Origin: Dawidia soli
GTDB taxonomy: Bacteria; Bacteroidota; Bacteroidia; Cytophagales; Cyclobacteriaceae
Reading direction: 5' to 3'
Length of the DNA: 64,000 bases
NCBI RefSeq assembly: GCF_018598185.1
Contig: NZ_JAHESC010000015.1
Location: 62,001-126,000, forward strand
Of this stretch, positions 43,429 through 53,686 are shown in pieces; within the stretch, counting starts at the first letter, position 1; each line of letters starts with the position of its first letter. The translations under genes were made by a program, and so were the position numbers. Under the pieces are notes generated by a model. It was not told the origin of the DNA. It did not search any database and was given only the letters and a program-made list of their open reading frames with translations.

Positions 43429-43442
43429 CACTTTTCAGGCCA

Positions 43443-44336
<894 letters not shown>

Positions 44337-44366
44337 ACTGGGTTTTTCGGGTTAATGAGTTGGGCG

Positions 44367-44374
44367 CAAAGATA
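44367..44374 (-). promoter_or_regulatory. -7 promoter box of hbd (TATCTTTG)
   Basis: Perfect TAnnTTTG match, 30 bases before the ATG, giving a leader of about 25 nt. Confidence 0.6.
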
Positions 44375-44409
44375 GGATTTCATGGCACGTTGAGAAACTG
44401 CGCCGTGTG

Positions 44410-45864
44410 CTAGAATTCCTTCTTGATGTTGAAGAAGAAACCACTCATTCCCTCGGCATTGTAGGTGTATTCAAACCGAAAGACTGCATCATAGGAGCCC
44501 ACGATATCAATGCCCGCGCCGATGCCCGACAGCATTTTGCCGGTAAGCCGGTTGCTCATCGTGTAATTGTCATAGTTGTGCACGTACCCCAGGTCGCCAT
44601 ACGCCTTTAAGTATACCGCCAGCGGTATGTGGCGGAACTGAGGAATAGGCATGGCCTTCCAGTGGTAGGTGCGCGCAAAGAGACGTTTCTTGAATGTAGT
44701 TTTATTCAGCACATAGCGAGGGCCTTCGATGACATACACTTCGTAGCCCCGCACAATTTCTTTTTGATATCCCAATGCGCTGTAGTTGTAATATGGCAGC
44801 CGGTCGGGTTTGCTCCAGTTGATGACGGTGTTGTTGGAGAGGAAGAAGTTCTTGCGCAGGTCAAAAAAGGCGGCACCGGTAAGGGAGGCCTCGAATTTTT
44901 CCAGGTCGTCGTTCTTCATGATGCCGCTGCGCATGGCCGTGACTTGAAGATAATACCCCCGCAGCGGATACCCCACATAGTCGCGGTGGTCGGTGGTAAA
45001 CGAGTAGCCGATCGCGCCGAATTGCTGCATGCGTTTACCCTCCCCCAGGTAATTGGGGTTCAGCGTCATGATGGTATCGTTGATGGTAACACTTTCGTAC
45101 GACACCGACAGGGCATGCGATTGGTAAAAGGAAGGCCGGAAGGTATAGGTCAGGCCGCCGGTACGTGTGGTGCGCAGCACACGCTCAGACTCCAGAAAAA
45201 CCATTTTGTGGTCCAGCGTCTGGTAGGCCAGGTTCTTCGCCTGCGCAAAGTCCAGGTTGATGATGAGGCCTTGCTTTTGTTTTTTATCGATGTAGGGAAT
45301 ACGGTACGTCAGGTTAAAGCGGCGCGTAAAGCCCAGCTGTGTGATCAGGCGCAGCGTTTCGTTGCGGCCCCGCATGTTGTATTGATACAAGCGCAGACCG
45401 TAATAGACGCGGCTGAAGTCATGGTCATAGTTCTGCCACCATTCGTTAAAGTTGCGGTCTGCGAGCTCGAAGATGGGCGCGGGAAAGGTATACCACCGCT
45501 CATTGACATCGACCAGCAGGTCTACGTGATTGGGATCGTTCTCCAATGCGCGGATCTCGACCGTGTTGAACAACCGCGTGTTGATCAGCTTTTTTTTGTC
45601 CAGCTCCAGCATGCTGGGCAGTTCCCGGCTATAGACGAAGTCCCCCGTCTTAAACGACAGCTCGCGGAGTATGATCGGGTCGCGTGTAATGCGGTTGCCG
45701 ACGATAAAGATGCGATTGATCTGCAGGAAGCGGCCGGCGCTGTCGGGCAGCAGTTTGGTATGGACAGGCCGAATCAATGAATCCGCCGCTGCAGAAGCAA
45801 CCGTATCCTGACGGTCTTTCCCCAGCGGAAAAAGACTAAGCAAACCGAAGATAAATGCTAACAT
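44410..45864 (-). CDS. Omp85/BamA-like outer-membrane protein
   Basis: 484 aa. Signal peptide at the start (LAFIFGLLSLFPLGKD). POTRA-like region (about 45-125; INRIFIVGNRITRDPIILRELSFKTGDFVYSRELPSMLELDKKKLINTRLF) then beta-strands to the end (GFFFNIKKEF, terminal Phe). Much shorter than BamA (one or two POTRA units), so a small Omp85 relative such as a surface-protein or lipoprotein assembly factor. It is followed by lgt on the same strand upstream, 57 bases apart. Near-match -7 box TAAACTTG at 45895-45902. Confidence 0.8.
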   Translation of the reverse strand: MLAFIFGLLSLFPLGKDRQDTVASAAADSLIRPVHTKLLPDSAGRFLQINRIFIVGNRITRDPIILRELSFKTGDFVYSRELPSMLELDKKKLINTRLFNTVEIRALENDPNHVDLLVDVNERWYTFPAPIFELADRNFNEWWQNYDHDFSRVYYGLRLYQYNMRGRNETLRLITQLGFTRRFNLTYRIPYIDKKQKQGLIINLDFAQAKNLAYQTLDHKMVFLESERVLRTTRTGGLTYTFRPSFYQSHALSVSYESVTINDTIMTLNPNYLGEGKRMQQFGAIGYSFTTDHRDYVGYPLRGYYLQVTAMRSGIMKNDDLEKFEASLTGAAFFDLRKNFFLSNNTVINWSKPDRLPYYNYSALGYQKEIVRGYEVYVIEGPRYVLNKTTFKKRLFARTYHWKAMPIPQFRHIPLAVYLKAYGDLGYVHNYDNYTMSNRLTGKMLSGIGAGIDIVGSYDAVFRFEYTYNAEGMSGFFFNIKKEF

Positions 45865-45920
45865 TTCGTAGCGCTATGACACCTGCCCGTACGACAAGTT
45901 TAACGCTACTTTTCTAAATA

Positions 45921-47048
45921 TTAGGTGTTTTTCGGTTCCTTTTTTCGACCCGTGTAGAGGAGAATGGCGATTCCGGCGAGTACGAGCGGAATACTCAGGA
46001 TCTGGCCCATGTTGATGGGCAATTTATCTTCGAACGCCTCCTGGTTCTCTTTCAGGAACTCGATGACGATGCGCATGCCGAAGCACCACACCAGGAAGAT
46101 GCCAAAGATCCGGCCGGTTACCAGGTTCTGACGGTGACGATTCCAGATCGCAAACAGCACCAGGAACAGGATTACGCACGAAATGGCTTCATACAGCTGG
46201 CCCGGGTGGCGGGCGATGCCCACGGTATTGATCTTGGCAACAAAGCCCTCGGCGTCGGGCTTCGCAATTTTATAATTCAGGCGTAACTGCGGGGTCTCAT
46301 CAAAGTACTCGTACAGCCGGCCGCTGAGCAGAGGCAATACGCGGTTGTTTACCAGCCCATCGACCTGGGCCTCGGTTGCCTGCGGTGTAAAGAAAATGTA
46401 GATCGTGATGGGCTTGCGGCCGTTCTCGCCGGCGGGCAGCGAGTCGTTCTGCACGTACACCATGTCCTTCACGATGTGGTCGGGGTCGATCCGGTCGTCT
46501 TTCAGCGACTCGGTGAGGCGGCCGGTAAAGACAATGCCCCAGGGTTTATCGGTAGGCGTGCCGATAATTTCGGAGTTAAAGAAGTTGCCGAGGCGGATCA
46601 GCGCGCCCGTCAGGGCCACCAGGATCACGATCCGGTCGAGGATCTGAACATAGTTCTGTCCCGGCTTGCGCTTGCGGCTGTAGAGCCACAGGGCGAACAG
46701 AATGCCAATGGCGCCACCGTGGCTGGCCAGGCCTTGAAGGCCGGTGAATTTGAATGGGCTGAACTCAAACGGCAGGAAGATGCTGAGAGGCTCCTGCCAG
46801 ATGATCTCGGGCTGGTAAAACAGCACATGGCCCAGGCGCGCGCCGATGATCGTGGCTACGATCATGTAAATGGTCAGCGTGTCGACATCCTTTTCAGGCT
46901 TGCCCTCTTTGCGGAACATGTAATACAGGATCTGCTGGCTGATCAGAAAGCCCAGCGCGAAGAATAGTCCGTACCAACGAAGTGCAAATGAACCGACAGA
47001 AAAGATCTCGGGATTGCCGTTCCAGATAATGTAACTCAGTGTAGCCAT
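45921..47048 (-). CDS. lgt: Prolipoprotein diacylglyceryl transferase, with an inserted segment
   Basis: 375 aa, against about 280 in E. coli. Essential motifs are present: RWYGLFFALGFLI, ASHGGAIGILF, IRLGNFFNSEIIG (Arg/Asn pair), RHPGQLYEA. About 80 extra residues lie between GIVF (about 170) and RHPGQLYEA (about 285), with a beta-rich sequence (PITIYIFFTPQATEAQVDGLVNNRVLPLLSGRLYEYFDETP), likely an extra domain on the periplasmic face. It attaches diacylglycerol to the lipobox Cys of prelipoproteins, several of which are encoded here. TATATTTG lies only 5 bases before the ATG. Confidence 0.94.
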   Translation of the reverse strand: MATLSYIIWNGNPEIFSVGSFALRWYGLFFALGFLISQQILYYMFRKEGKPEKDVDTLTIYMIVATIIGARLGHVLFYQPEIIWQEPLSIFLPFEFSPFKFTGLQGLASHGGAIGILFALWLYSRKRKPGQNYVQILDRIVILVALTGALIRLGNFFNSEIIGTPTDKPWGIVFTGRLTESLKDDRIDPDHIVKDMVYVQNDSLPAGENGRKPITIYIFFTPQATEAQVDGLVNNRVLPLLSGRLYEYFDETPQLRLNYKIAKPDAEGFVAKINTVGIARHPGQLYEAISCVILFLVLFAIWNRHRQNLVTGRIFGIFLVWCFGMRIVIEFLKENQEAFEDKLPINMGQILSIPLVLAGIAILLYTGRKKEPKNT

Positions 47049-47053
47049 GAGGG

Positions 47054-47061
47054 CAAATATA
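47054..47061 (-). promoter_or_regulatory. -7 promoter box of lgt (TATATTTG)
   Basis: Perfect TAnnTTTG match with five bases (CCCTC) to the ATG; implies a leaderless mRNA or a different start. No -33 TTTG. Confidence 0.6.
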
Positions 47062-47109
47062 GTGTTAATTGTCTACAGACCAGGGGTTGCCCCCGGTGGC
47101 AGGCAGTTT

Positions 47110-48945
47110 TTATGCGCGTTCCAACGCTTGCAATTCACGGGCGAATCCCGAGGAGAGGATCGGGAACCGGCACCACGTTCGCGGGTCTACGTTGATGTCA
47201 TCCAGGTGGAACGCGGGGGCGATACGCTCGCGCTTCCATTGGTTGATCGACCACAGGCGGAAGAACTTGGTGATCCATGCCTTGACCTGCGCCGGCTCGC
47301 CGACGTGCTGCAGGTGGTGGTACACCTCTACCGGCGACTTCCGTTCCTGTATCGCCCAGCGCTCGATCTCCGCCAGCACCGCATAGGGCATCAGGTCGGC
47401 TTCGTCGGTCTGGTGCCGTTCGAGTGGCCGCAGCTCGGCGGTCGGCTGAAGATTGTTGACGAGATATAGGCCATCGTGACCCAGCTCCTGTTGCGCCCAG
47501 CGCAGCCACTGTAGGACAAAGACCTTGGTGAGCCCGGCAATAGGAGCGAGGCTGCCGCTGGTGTCGCCGTCCATCGTGGCATACCCCACGTCGCCCTCGC
47601 TTCGATTAGACGTCGTCAGCAATACGGCGCGGTGGATGTTGGCGAGCATCCAGATGATCGGCGAACGCGTGCGCGCCTGTACATTCTGCAGGGTGATATC
47701 GTCTTGCTCCCAGGTAAGCGTGCGGCCGATGGCCTGCTCGATCTTCTGCGTATAGGCCGTTACGGTATCGTCGATCGTCCAGGAATGGAAGACCGCACCG
47801 ATGGACGCCGCCAGCACGCGGGCGGCCTCGTAGGTGTTGGTGGACGAGTTGCGAGTACCCTGGTATGCGCACGTGAGAAGCCTGCCTACGGTTTGTTGCC
47901 AGGTATCATCTGCCGCGGGCAGGCCGACGCGCTCCGCAAAGCCTTTGGCGCCAAGCTCGCGTATGCCACGTATAACCATCTCGGCCACAAAGACGGCACA
48001 GGCCGACGAGTCGGCGCCGCCGCTCAGCGAGAGCACAAAGCCCTTTGCGCGGCTTTTGCGCACATAGTCGAAGAGTGCCAACGCTACGGCGCGGGTCAGC
48101 TCTTCATTACGCTCTTTGGTATCGGTGGAAGGTATAACTTCGCTCGCCGCGGGCTGACGGAAGTTTACGTCGCAGACGAGGATATTGAACGGCAGAAAAG
48201 AAAAACGTTTATTGACCGCCAGCAGCCGGCCGTGCTGGGCCAGGATGATGTCGCCGTCGTAGATCATACGGCCGGCTTCATTGCCCAGCAGGTTGGTAAA
48301 GAGATATGCACAGGCAAACAGCGACGAGCCCTCTTGTACGACATCGCGTTCGCGCACGGTGCTCTTACCCATGGCAAAGTGGCTGGCGCTGGGGTTTAAG
48401 ATCAGGTCTACACCGCGGTCGCGCAGCCGGTAGCCCGGGCGCAGGTCTTTGCGCCAGCCGTCCTCGCAGATCTCGAAGCCCATCTTGATACCGGCAACAT
48501 CGTAGATCAGGTCGCCGGCGGGGATCGACTCTTCGCCGCGCGCCAACGTCACCACCTTGTGCGCCGGCCAGGCATCGAACCAACGGGGCTCGTAGTGTAC
48601 GCCGTCACGCGCCAGGTATTGCTTGAATGTAATGCCCAGGATCTTGCCGTCGCTGATGACACAGGCACCGTTGTAGGTAATGCCCGCGATGCGCACCGGC
48701 AGGCCTACGCTGACGGTAATGCCCATACAGTGTGCGCGGATCTGCAGCACTTCTTCCCATGCCTTTTCGGCAAGCCAGTCGCTGAGAAAGAGGTCCTCAC
48801 ACCCGTAGCCCGTAACACTTAATTCGGGCAGGCAAAGTATAGCGACCTGCTGGCGGCGGGCTTCCCCGATGGCATCGATAATGTTCCGGGTGTTGTTGTC
48901 CCAGTCCATCGGGACCTGGTTTACGGTGGCTCCGGCTATTTTCAT
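47110..48945 (-). CDS. nadE: Glutamine-dependent NAD+ synthetase
   Basis: 611 aa. N-terminal nitrilase-type glutaminase domain (CLPELSVTGYGCEDLF with the Glu, MGFEICEDGWRKD with the Cys nucleophile), then the synthetase domain with P-loop LSLSGGADSSACAVF and TSNRSEGDVGYATMDGDTSG. It makes NAD+ from deamido-NAD+, ATP and glutamine-derived ammonia. Complete and of usual length for the two-domain form. 62 bases before lgt start in opposite reading order (nadE ends after lgt start), no clear promoter box. Confidence 0.95.
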   Translation of the reverse strand: MKIAGATVNQVPMDWDNNTRNIIDAIGEARRQQVAILCLPELSVTGYGCEDLFLSDWLAEKAWEEVLQIRAHCMGITVSVGLPVRIAGITYNGACVISDGKILGITFKQYLARDGVHYEPRWFDAWPAHKVVTLARGEESIPAGDLIYDVAGIKMGFEICEDGWRKDLRPGYRLRDRGVDLILNPSASHFAMGKSTVRERDVVQEGSSLFACAYLFTNLLGNEAGRMIYDGDIILAQHGRLLAVNKRFSFLPFNILVCDVNFRQPAASEVIPSTDTKERNEELTRAVALALFDYVRKSRAKGFVLSLSGGADSSACAVFVAEMVIRGIRELGAKGFAERVGLPAADDTWQQTVGRLLTCAYQGTRNSSTNTYEAARVLAASIGAVFHSWTIDDTVTAYTQKIEQAIGRTLTWEQDDITLQNVQARTRSPIIWMLANIHRAVLLTTSNRSEGDVGYATMDGDTSGSLAPIAGLTKVFVLQWLRWAQQELGHDGLYLVNNLQPTAELRPLERHQTDEADLMPYAVLAEIERWAIQERKSPVEVYHHLQHVGEPAQVKAWITKFFRLWSINQWKRERIAPAFHLDDINVDPRTWCRFPILSSGFARELQALERA

Positions 48946-49056
48946 GACGAATGGATCAAGCGCGTTTTAATGAACTGCGCTGCATTCTACAGACAATTAA
49001 ATTACCGGTCAAGTTCGCCGATCGGAGGGAATCGCGGGGGTGGTGGGGTGCAACGC

Positions 49057-49791
49057 CTAGGGCGTCAGCAGGTCGAGCATTTCACACGTTTTAAATGCTG
49101 CATCCTGCTCGGCCTTCTTCTTGCTGTTGCCATACCCGGTGCCCTTGGGCTCGTTGTCGACAATGACCTGCGCGGTGAATTCCTTGTGGTTTTTACCCTT
49201 CTTCACATTGAGGATCTCAAAGCGTACTTCCTTGCCTTCGCGCTGGGCCCACTCGATGATCTTGCTCTTGAAGTTGGAGTTGGAGTTTACGAGCTCTTCC
49301 AGGTCGTAGTTGGGGCCGATGAGCTTGTCGATCACAAACTTCTTGGTGCGCAGGTAGCCTTTGTCAAGGTAAATGGCGCCGACGATCGCCTCGAGCGTGT
49401 TGCCCAGGATGACCTGTTGCAGGTGCGCGTTCTTCTGGTCGTACTGCACGATATTTCCCACGCCGATCTTGCGTGCCAGCAGGTTGAGGGTCTCGCGGTT
49501 TACAATGCGCGAGCGGATCTCCGTCAGGAAGCCTTCCGAGCGGAAGGGGAATTTCTTGAAGAGGAAGTCGGCTACGGCGGCACCGAGAATGGCATCGCCG
49601 AGGTATTCGAGACGCTCGTTCGATTCTTTAAAACCCTGTCCGTTTTCTTTCGCAATAGAGCTGTGAACCGTTGCGAGACGATAAAGTTCAAGATTGGAAG
49701 GAGTAAAGCCAGCGATGTTTTGTATGGCGCTGACCAACTTCTCGTCGCTCTTCGTTTTTCCTTTCGGAAGCTTAAGGATTTTCCAGACCAA
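49057..49791 (-). CDS. rnc: Ribonuclease III
   Basis: 244 aa. Catalytic signature NERLEYLGDAILGAAVADFLF (residues 58-78), with a second acidic site further on (NTLEAIVGAIYLDKGY), and a C-terminal dsRNA-binding domain (KGTGYGNSKKKAEQDAAFKTCEML). It processes rRNA and other double-stranded RNA. Downstream of fabF as is normal in Bacteroidota (acpP-fabF-rnc), though with a 230-base gap. Confidence 0.95.
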   Translation of the reverse strand: MVWKILKLPKGKTKSDEKLVSAIQNIAGFTPSNLELYRLATVHSSIAKENGQGFKESNERLEYLGDAILGAAVADFLFKKFPFRSEGFLTEIRSRIVNRETLNLLARKIGVGNIVQYDQKNAHLQQVILGNTLEAIVGAIYLDKGYLRTKKFVIDKLIGPNYDLEELVNSNSNFKSKIIEWAQREGKEVRFEILNVKKGKNHKEFTAQVIVDNEPKGTGYGNSKKKAEQDAAFKTCEMLDLLTP

Positions 49792-50021
49792 GGTTTATGT
49801 CAGTTCATTTTTGTCCGGATGCTAATGTAGTAAGAATATGCACGATGGTCAATGCTATCGCCGAAGTCCCTGTGCTGGTATACTCGCCCAACGTACGATC
49901 AGGCCTATAGCAGGTGCTATACCGGCGGTGTTGAGGCCGCCTGTAAAAAGCCATGCCAATGCCGGCTGTTCGTGCAACGAGCAGAAAAACTCAGGGATAA
50001 TCGTGTCGGAATTTCCGGCGA
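49792..50021. other. 230-base gap between fabF and rnc
   Basis: No convincing gene, terminator or TAnnTTTG box seen on the minus strand. It may be a processed spacer in the acpP-fabF-rnc transcript; reading frames here are shadows. Confidence 0.35.
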
Positions 50022-51269
50022 TCAGATCTTCTTGAAGAGCACCGAGAAGTTGTGGCCTCCGAAGCCGAAGGTATTGCTCAGGGCAATATTCACCGGGCGT
50101 TCTTGTGCTTTGTTGAAGGTCATGTTGAGCTTGGGGTCAAGCTCCGGATCGTCCTCGAAGTGGTTAATGGTCGGTGGAATGATCGACTGGTTGATGGCCA
50201 TGATACAGGCAATGCTCTCGATCGCACCGGCGGCGCCGAGCAGGTGCCCGGTCATAGACTTCGTCGAGCTGATGTTTATTTTGTATGCGTGCTCGCCGAA
50301 CACTTTCTGGATGGCGCGGATCTCGCCGATATCGCCCAGGGGGGTCGATGTGCCGTGGGTATTGATGTAGTCGATGTCCTCGACGGTAATGCCTGCGTCT
50401 TCCAGCGCGTTGTACATCACCTGGATGATGCCGGCCCCTTCGGGGTGGGGTGCGGTGATGTGGTAGGCGTCTGACGACATGCCGCCGCCGATCACCTCGG
50501 CATAGATCTTGGCACCGCGTTTTTTGGCGTGCTCGTATTCTTCCAGGATCAGCGCCCCGGCGCCTTCGCCCAATACAAAGCCGTCACGCTCTTTGTCGTA
50601 GGGGCGTGATGCCGTTTCGGGCGAGTCGTTACGCTCGGAAAGCGCCTTCAGCGAGTTGAACCCGCCGACGCCGGCCTCGCACACTGCAGCCTCCGAGCCA
50701 CCCGATACAATGATGTCGGCCTTTCCTAAGCGCAGGAAGGTGAAGGCATCGTACAGGGCGTTCGTCGAAGAGGCGCAGGCGGATACCGTGACGTAGTTAG
50801 GACCACGGAAACCGTATTTAATAGAGATATGACCCGCGCTCAGGTCGGGGATCATTTTCGGAATGAAGAAAGGGTTGAAGCGCGGCGTACCGTCGCCCTT
50901 GGCGTATACCTTTACTTCTTCCTGGAAAGTAAGTAACCCCCCGATACCTGAGCCCCAAATGACCCCAATGCGATTAGGGTTGAGCTCAGCCAGCGGGAGG
51001 TTTGCATCTTTTATAGCCTCGTCTACGGCCACCATAGCATACTGCGTAAAGGGGTCCATCTTGCGGGCCTCCTTCCGGTCCATAAAGTTGCCGATCTCGA
51101 AGTTCTTTACCTCGCAGGCAAACTTTGTTTTAAAGAGACTAGCATCAAAGCGCGTAATCGGGGCAGCTCCGCTTTTACCATTCTTTAAGCCATCCCAATA
51201 CTCGGGAAGAGTATTGCCGATGGGTGTGAGTGCACCAAGTCCTGTAACGACTACTCGCTTTAATGTCAT
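50022..51269 (-). CDS. fabF: Beta-ketoacyl-ACP synthase II
   Basis: 415 aa. Active-site Cys in VTVSACASSTNALYDAF (about residue 165), His in YINTHGTSTPLGD and in SMTGHLLGAAGA. It condenses malonyl-ACP with acyl-ACP in fatty acid elongation. 37 bases after acpP, co-transcribed. Confidence 0.96.
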   Translation of the reverse strand: MTLKRVVVTGLGALTPIGNTLPEYWDGLKNGKSGAAPITRFDASLFKTKFACEVKNFEIGNFMDRKEARKMDPFTQYAMVAVDEAIKDANLPLAELNPNRIGVIWGSGIGGLLTFQEEVKVYAKGDGTPRFNPFFIPKMIPDLSAGHISIKYGFRGPNYVTVSACASSTNALYDAFTFLRLGKADIIVSGGSEAAVCEAGVGGFNSLKALSERNDSPETASRPYDKERDGFVLGEGAGALILEEYEHAKKRGAKIYAEVIGGGMSSDAYHITAPHPEGAGIIQVMYNALEDAGITVEDIDYINTHGTSTPLGDIGEIRAIQKVFGEHAYKINISSTKSMTGHLLGAAGAIESIACIMAINQSIIPPTINHFEDDPELDPKLNMTFNKAQERPVNIALSNTFGFGGHNFSVLFKKI

Positions 51270-51306
51270 GCTGATCGGGGTGTGGTTGTAGAAAGACTGT
51301 TGTCAA

Positions 51307-51546
51307 TTATTTCTTCACGTTTTGCTCCAGGTAAGAGATGGCCTGGCCTACAGTGGAAATATTTTCAGCCTGATCGTCTGGAATAGAGATGTTGAATTCC
51401 TTTTCGAACTCCATGATAAGTTCTACAGTATCGAGGGAGTCAGCACCCAGATCATTGGTGAAGCTGGCCTCGGGAGTAACTTCAGATTCCTCAACACCAA
51501 GTTTTTCGATGATGATCTGTTTTACTTTTTGTGCAATTTCAGACAT
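51307..51546 (-). CDS. acpP: Acyl carrier protein
   Basis: 79 aa. Ser37 in [14 protein letters not shown] takes the phosphopantetheine arm; acidic helix 2 follows. First gene of acpP-fabF-rnc, with a well-formed promoter. Confidence 0.97.
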   Translation of the reverse strand: MSEIAQKVKQIIIEKLGVEESEVTPEASFTNDLGADSLDTVELIMEFEKEFNISIPDDQAENISTVGQAISYLEQNVKK

Positions 51547-51577
51547 GTTTTTAAGGTTTATGATTTAAAAATCTGTG

Positions 51578-51609
51578 CAAAGAAAGAGATTTGCGTCAAT
51601 ATTGTCAAA
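51578..51609 (-). promoter_or_regulatory. acpP promoter (TTTG - 20 bp - TTTCTTTG)
   Basis: -33 TTTG at 51606-51609 and -7 TTTCTTTG at 51578-51585 (one mismatch from TAnnTTTG), spacing 20. Leader of about 25 nt. Confidence 0.65.
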
Positions 51610-51661
51610 CTTTTTTGAACTCGCTCCCAGGGGGTAAAAAATGGTACCAATAGTATAAAAA

Positions 51662-52084
51662 ATGAAAAAAAGCAAGCTCGTCATCGACTATGAATACGAC
51701 TTCGATCTGCTGGGGTTGACCACGGCGGCAAAAGGGTATAAGCTGGCCTGGGATATGAACCAGGCGCTCCACATTCAGCTTGTAAAACAGCCCGATTTGG
51801 TCGTTGGATTCAAAAATAACGATGAACGCAGCTTTTCTTTTTATGCCTTTGAAACCCAGATCAATCGTTTGAAACTGTTTAAAAACCGCCCTGCCGAAGG
51901 CGACACGGGAAAGTATTTCCTAATCCCTGAATTTCCTCACTTCGATTTTATAATTTTGGCAGCTATGAAAGATCAGTACGCCCATCCGCAGTTGCTGGAG
52001 TTGATCAAGTCCATATCCTCCGTGCAGTTCGCTGCATTCATTCCCATGGAAGGCCTGAAGTCAAAATCAAACTTTATCTTTTGA
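51662..52084 (+). CDS. IPExxxVDY-family protein
   Basis: 140 aa, no signal peptide. The hallmark is LIPEFPHFDFIIL (about 86-98; IPE then a hydrophobic-acid-aromatic triplet), preceded by SFYAFETQINRLKLFKN. The family is restricted to Bacteroidota, cytoplasmic, of unknown function, and is regularly found in front of pyruvate kinase, as here (64 bases away). Confidence 0.85.
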   Translation: MKKSKLVIDYEYDFDLLGLTTAAKGYKLAWDMNQALHIQLVKQPDLVVGFKNNDERSFSFYAFETQINRLKLFKNRPAEGDTGKYFLIPEFPHFDFIILAAMKDQYAHPQLLELIKSISSVQFAAFIPMEGLKSKSNFIF

Positions 52085-52148
52085 TCGCCGGATGCTCACT
52101 GACGCCCTTCATAGTACCACCATATCCAGAGAAATATTCCTTTAACCT

Positions 52149-53579
52149 ATGTTAGAAAAAGTATCGTACAACAAGACTAAAATTGTTGCCACTGTAGGCC
52201 CTGCTTCCAACTCAAAAGAAATGCTGCGTGCGTTGGTGAAAGAGGGTGTGGATGTATTCCGCCTCAACTTCTCACACGGTAAACACGAAGACCACCTCAA
52301 GGTGATCCAGTACGTGCGCGAGATAAACAAAGAGATGGGTACGACAGTCTCTTTGCTGCAAGACCTCCAGGGCCCCAAGATCCGCGTGGACGAAATGGAG
52401 CCGGGCATCATCATCGAGCCGGGTCAGGAACTGATCATTACCACGCGCGACCTGGTGGGCAACCGCGAGCTTGTAAGCACTTCGTATAAAAACCTCCCCA
52501 ACGATGTGACGATCGGCGACACGATCCTGGTAGACGATGGCAAGATCGAGCTGAAAGTAAAAGAGGTACGCGGCAATGATGTTGTAACAGAAGTTGTCTA
52601 TGGCGGACCGCTGAAGTCACGCAAAGGCATCAACCTGCCCTTTACAAAAGTGTCGGCCCCGTCGCTGACCGAAAAAGATCTGAAAGACCTGGAGTTCGGT
52701 CTGGCCAACGACCTGGACTGGATCGCCCTGTCGTTCGTTCGCAAAGCCTCCGATATTCAACAGCTCCGCCAGATCATGGACGAGCATAAATCGACCGCCC
52801 GCATCGTGGCGAAGATCGAAAAGCCCGAAGCCCTCAGCAACATCGACGAGATCATCAACCTTACCGACGCCGTGATGGTGGCCCGTGGCGACCTGGGTGT
52901 AGAGATCTGGTTGGAAGAAGTGCCGATGGTACAAAAGATGCTGGTAGAGAAGTGTAACCGCGCCGGCAAACCGGTGATCGTCGCTACCCAGATGATGGAA
53001 AGCATGATCGAAAACCCGCGGCCTACACGGGCAGAGACCAACGACGTGGCCAACGCCGTGATGGATGGCGCCGACGCCGTGATGTTGTCGGCCGAGACTG
53101 CCGCCGGCAAATTCCCGATCGAGGTGATCCGCTCCATGGTGCGCACGGTCGCCTCGGTGGAAAAGAGCCCGAACACGTACTACCGCTTCCGCGAAGTTCA
53201 AAAAGATTCGTCTACCTACATCCACGACAACTTCGTACTGGCCGCGTGTAAGCTGGCCAAAGACGTAGGTGCCAAAGCAATTGTAGGCATGACACAGTCG
53301 GGCTATACGGCCTTCAAGTCGTCGGCATACCGCCCGAATGCCAACATTTTTGTATTTACATCCAACGCCTCGCTGCTCACCAAGATGAACCTGGTGTGGG
53401 GTACGCAGGCATACTTCTACGACAAGGTGAACTCGACCGACGAGACCATCGCCGATGTAGAAGAAGTGCTGAAGCGCGAAGGTCACGTGACGACGGGCGA
53501 CATCATCATTGTATTGGCCAGCATGCCGATCCAGGAGAAAGCACGCACCAACACGCTCAAGATCAACATCGTGAAATAG
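52149..53579 (+). CDS. pyk: Pyruvate kinase
   Basis: 476 aa. Substrate motif RLNFSHGKHEDH, LLQDLQGPKIRV, catalytic Lys/Glu in ARIVAKIEKPEALSNIDEII, and MVARGDLGVEI with MMESMIENPRPTRAE. It converts phosphoenolpyruvate and ADP to pyruvate and ATP. Ends in a strong terminator. Typical length. Confidence 0.97.
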   Translation: MLEKVSYNKTKIVATVGPASNSKEMLRALVKEGVDVFRLNFSHGKHEDHLKVIQYVREINKEMGTTVSLLQDLQGPKIRVDEMEPGIIIEPGQELIITTRDLVGNRELVSTSYKNLPNDVTIGDTILVDDGKIELKVKEVRGNDVVTEVVYGGPLKSRKGINLPFTKVSAPSLTEKDLKDLEFGLANDLDWIALSFVRKASDIQQLRQIMDEHKSTARIVAKIEKPEALSNIDEIINLTDAVMVARGDLGVEIWLEEVPMVQKMLVEKCNRAGKPVIVATQMMESMIENPRPTRAETNDVANAVMDGADAVMLSAETAAGKFPIEVIRSMVRTVASVEKSPNTYYRFREVQKDSSTYIHDNFVLAACKLAKDVGAKAIVGMTQSGYTAFKSSAYRPNANIFVFTSNASLLTKMNLVWGTQAYFYDKVNSTDETIADVEEVLKREGHVTTGDIIIVLASMPIQEKARTNTLKINIVK

Positions 53580-53601
53580 TCACGACGAGAACATACGCAA
53601 G

Positions 53602-53633
53602 AAAGAGGCTGCTCCACCCGGGGCAGCCTCTTT
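53602..53633. terminator. Bidirectional terminator after pyk
   Basis: AAAGAGGCTGC / GCAGCCTCTTT perfect 11-bp stem, extended by two weak pairs; lies between pyk (plus) and the NFACT gene (minus), with A and T edges. Confidence 0.85.
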
Positions 53634-53686
53634 GCATAGAGGCGGTCTGCCTTATGGCGTTCCCATATAACGGGGGTCGGGTTAAT

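Noticed and set aside
43120-43431. 103-codon minus-strand frame in the AT-rich gap
   Set aside because: Runs through two hairpins, basic and low-complexity; no coding signal.
49838-50035. 65-codon plus-strand frame in the fabF-rnc gap
   Set aside because: Arg/Pro/Cys-rich, no motif, extends into fabF on the opposite strand.
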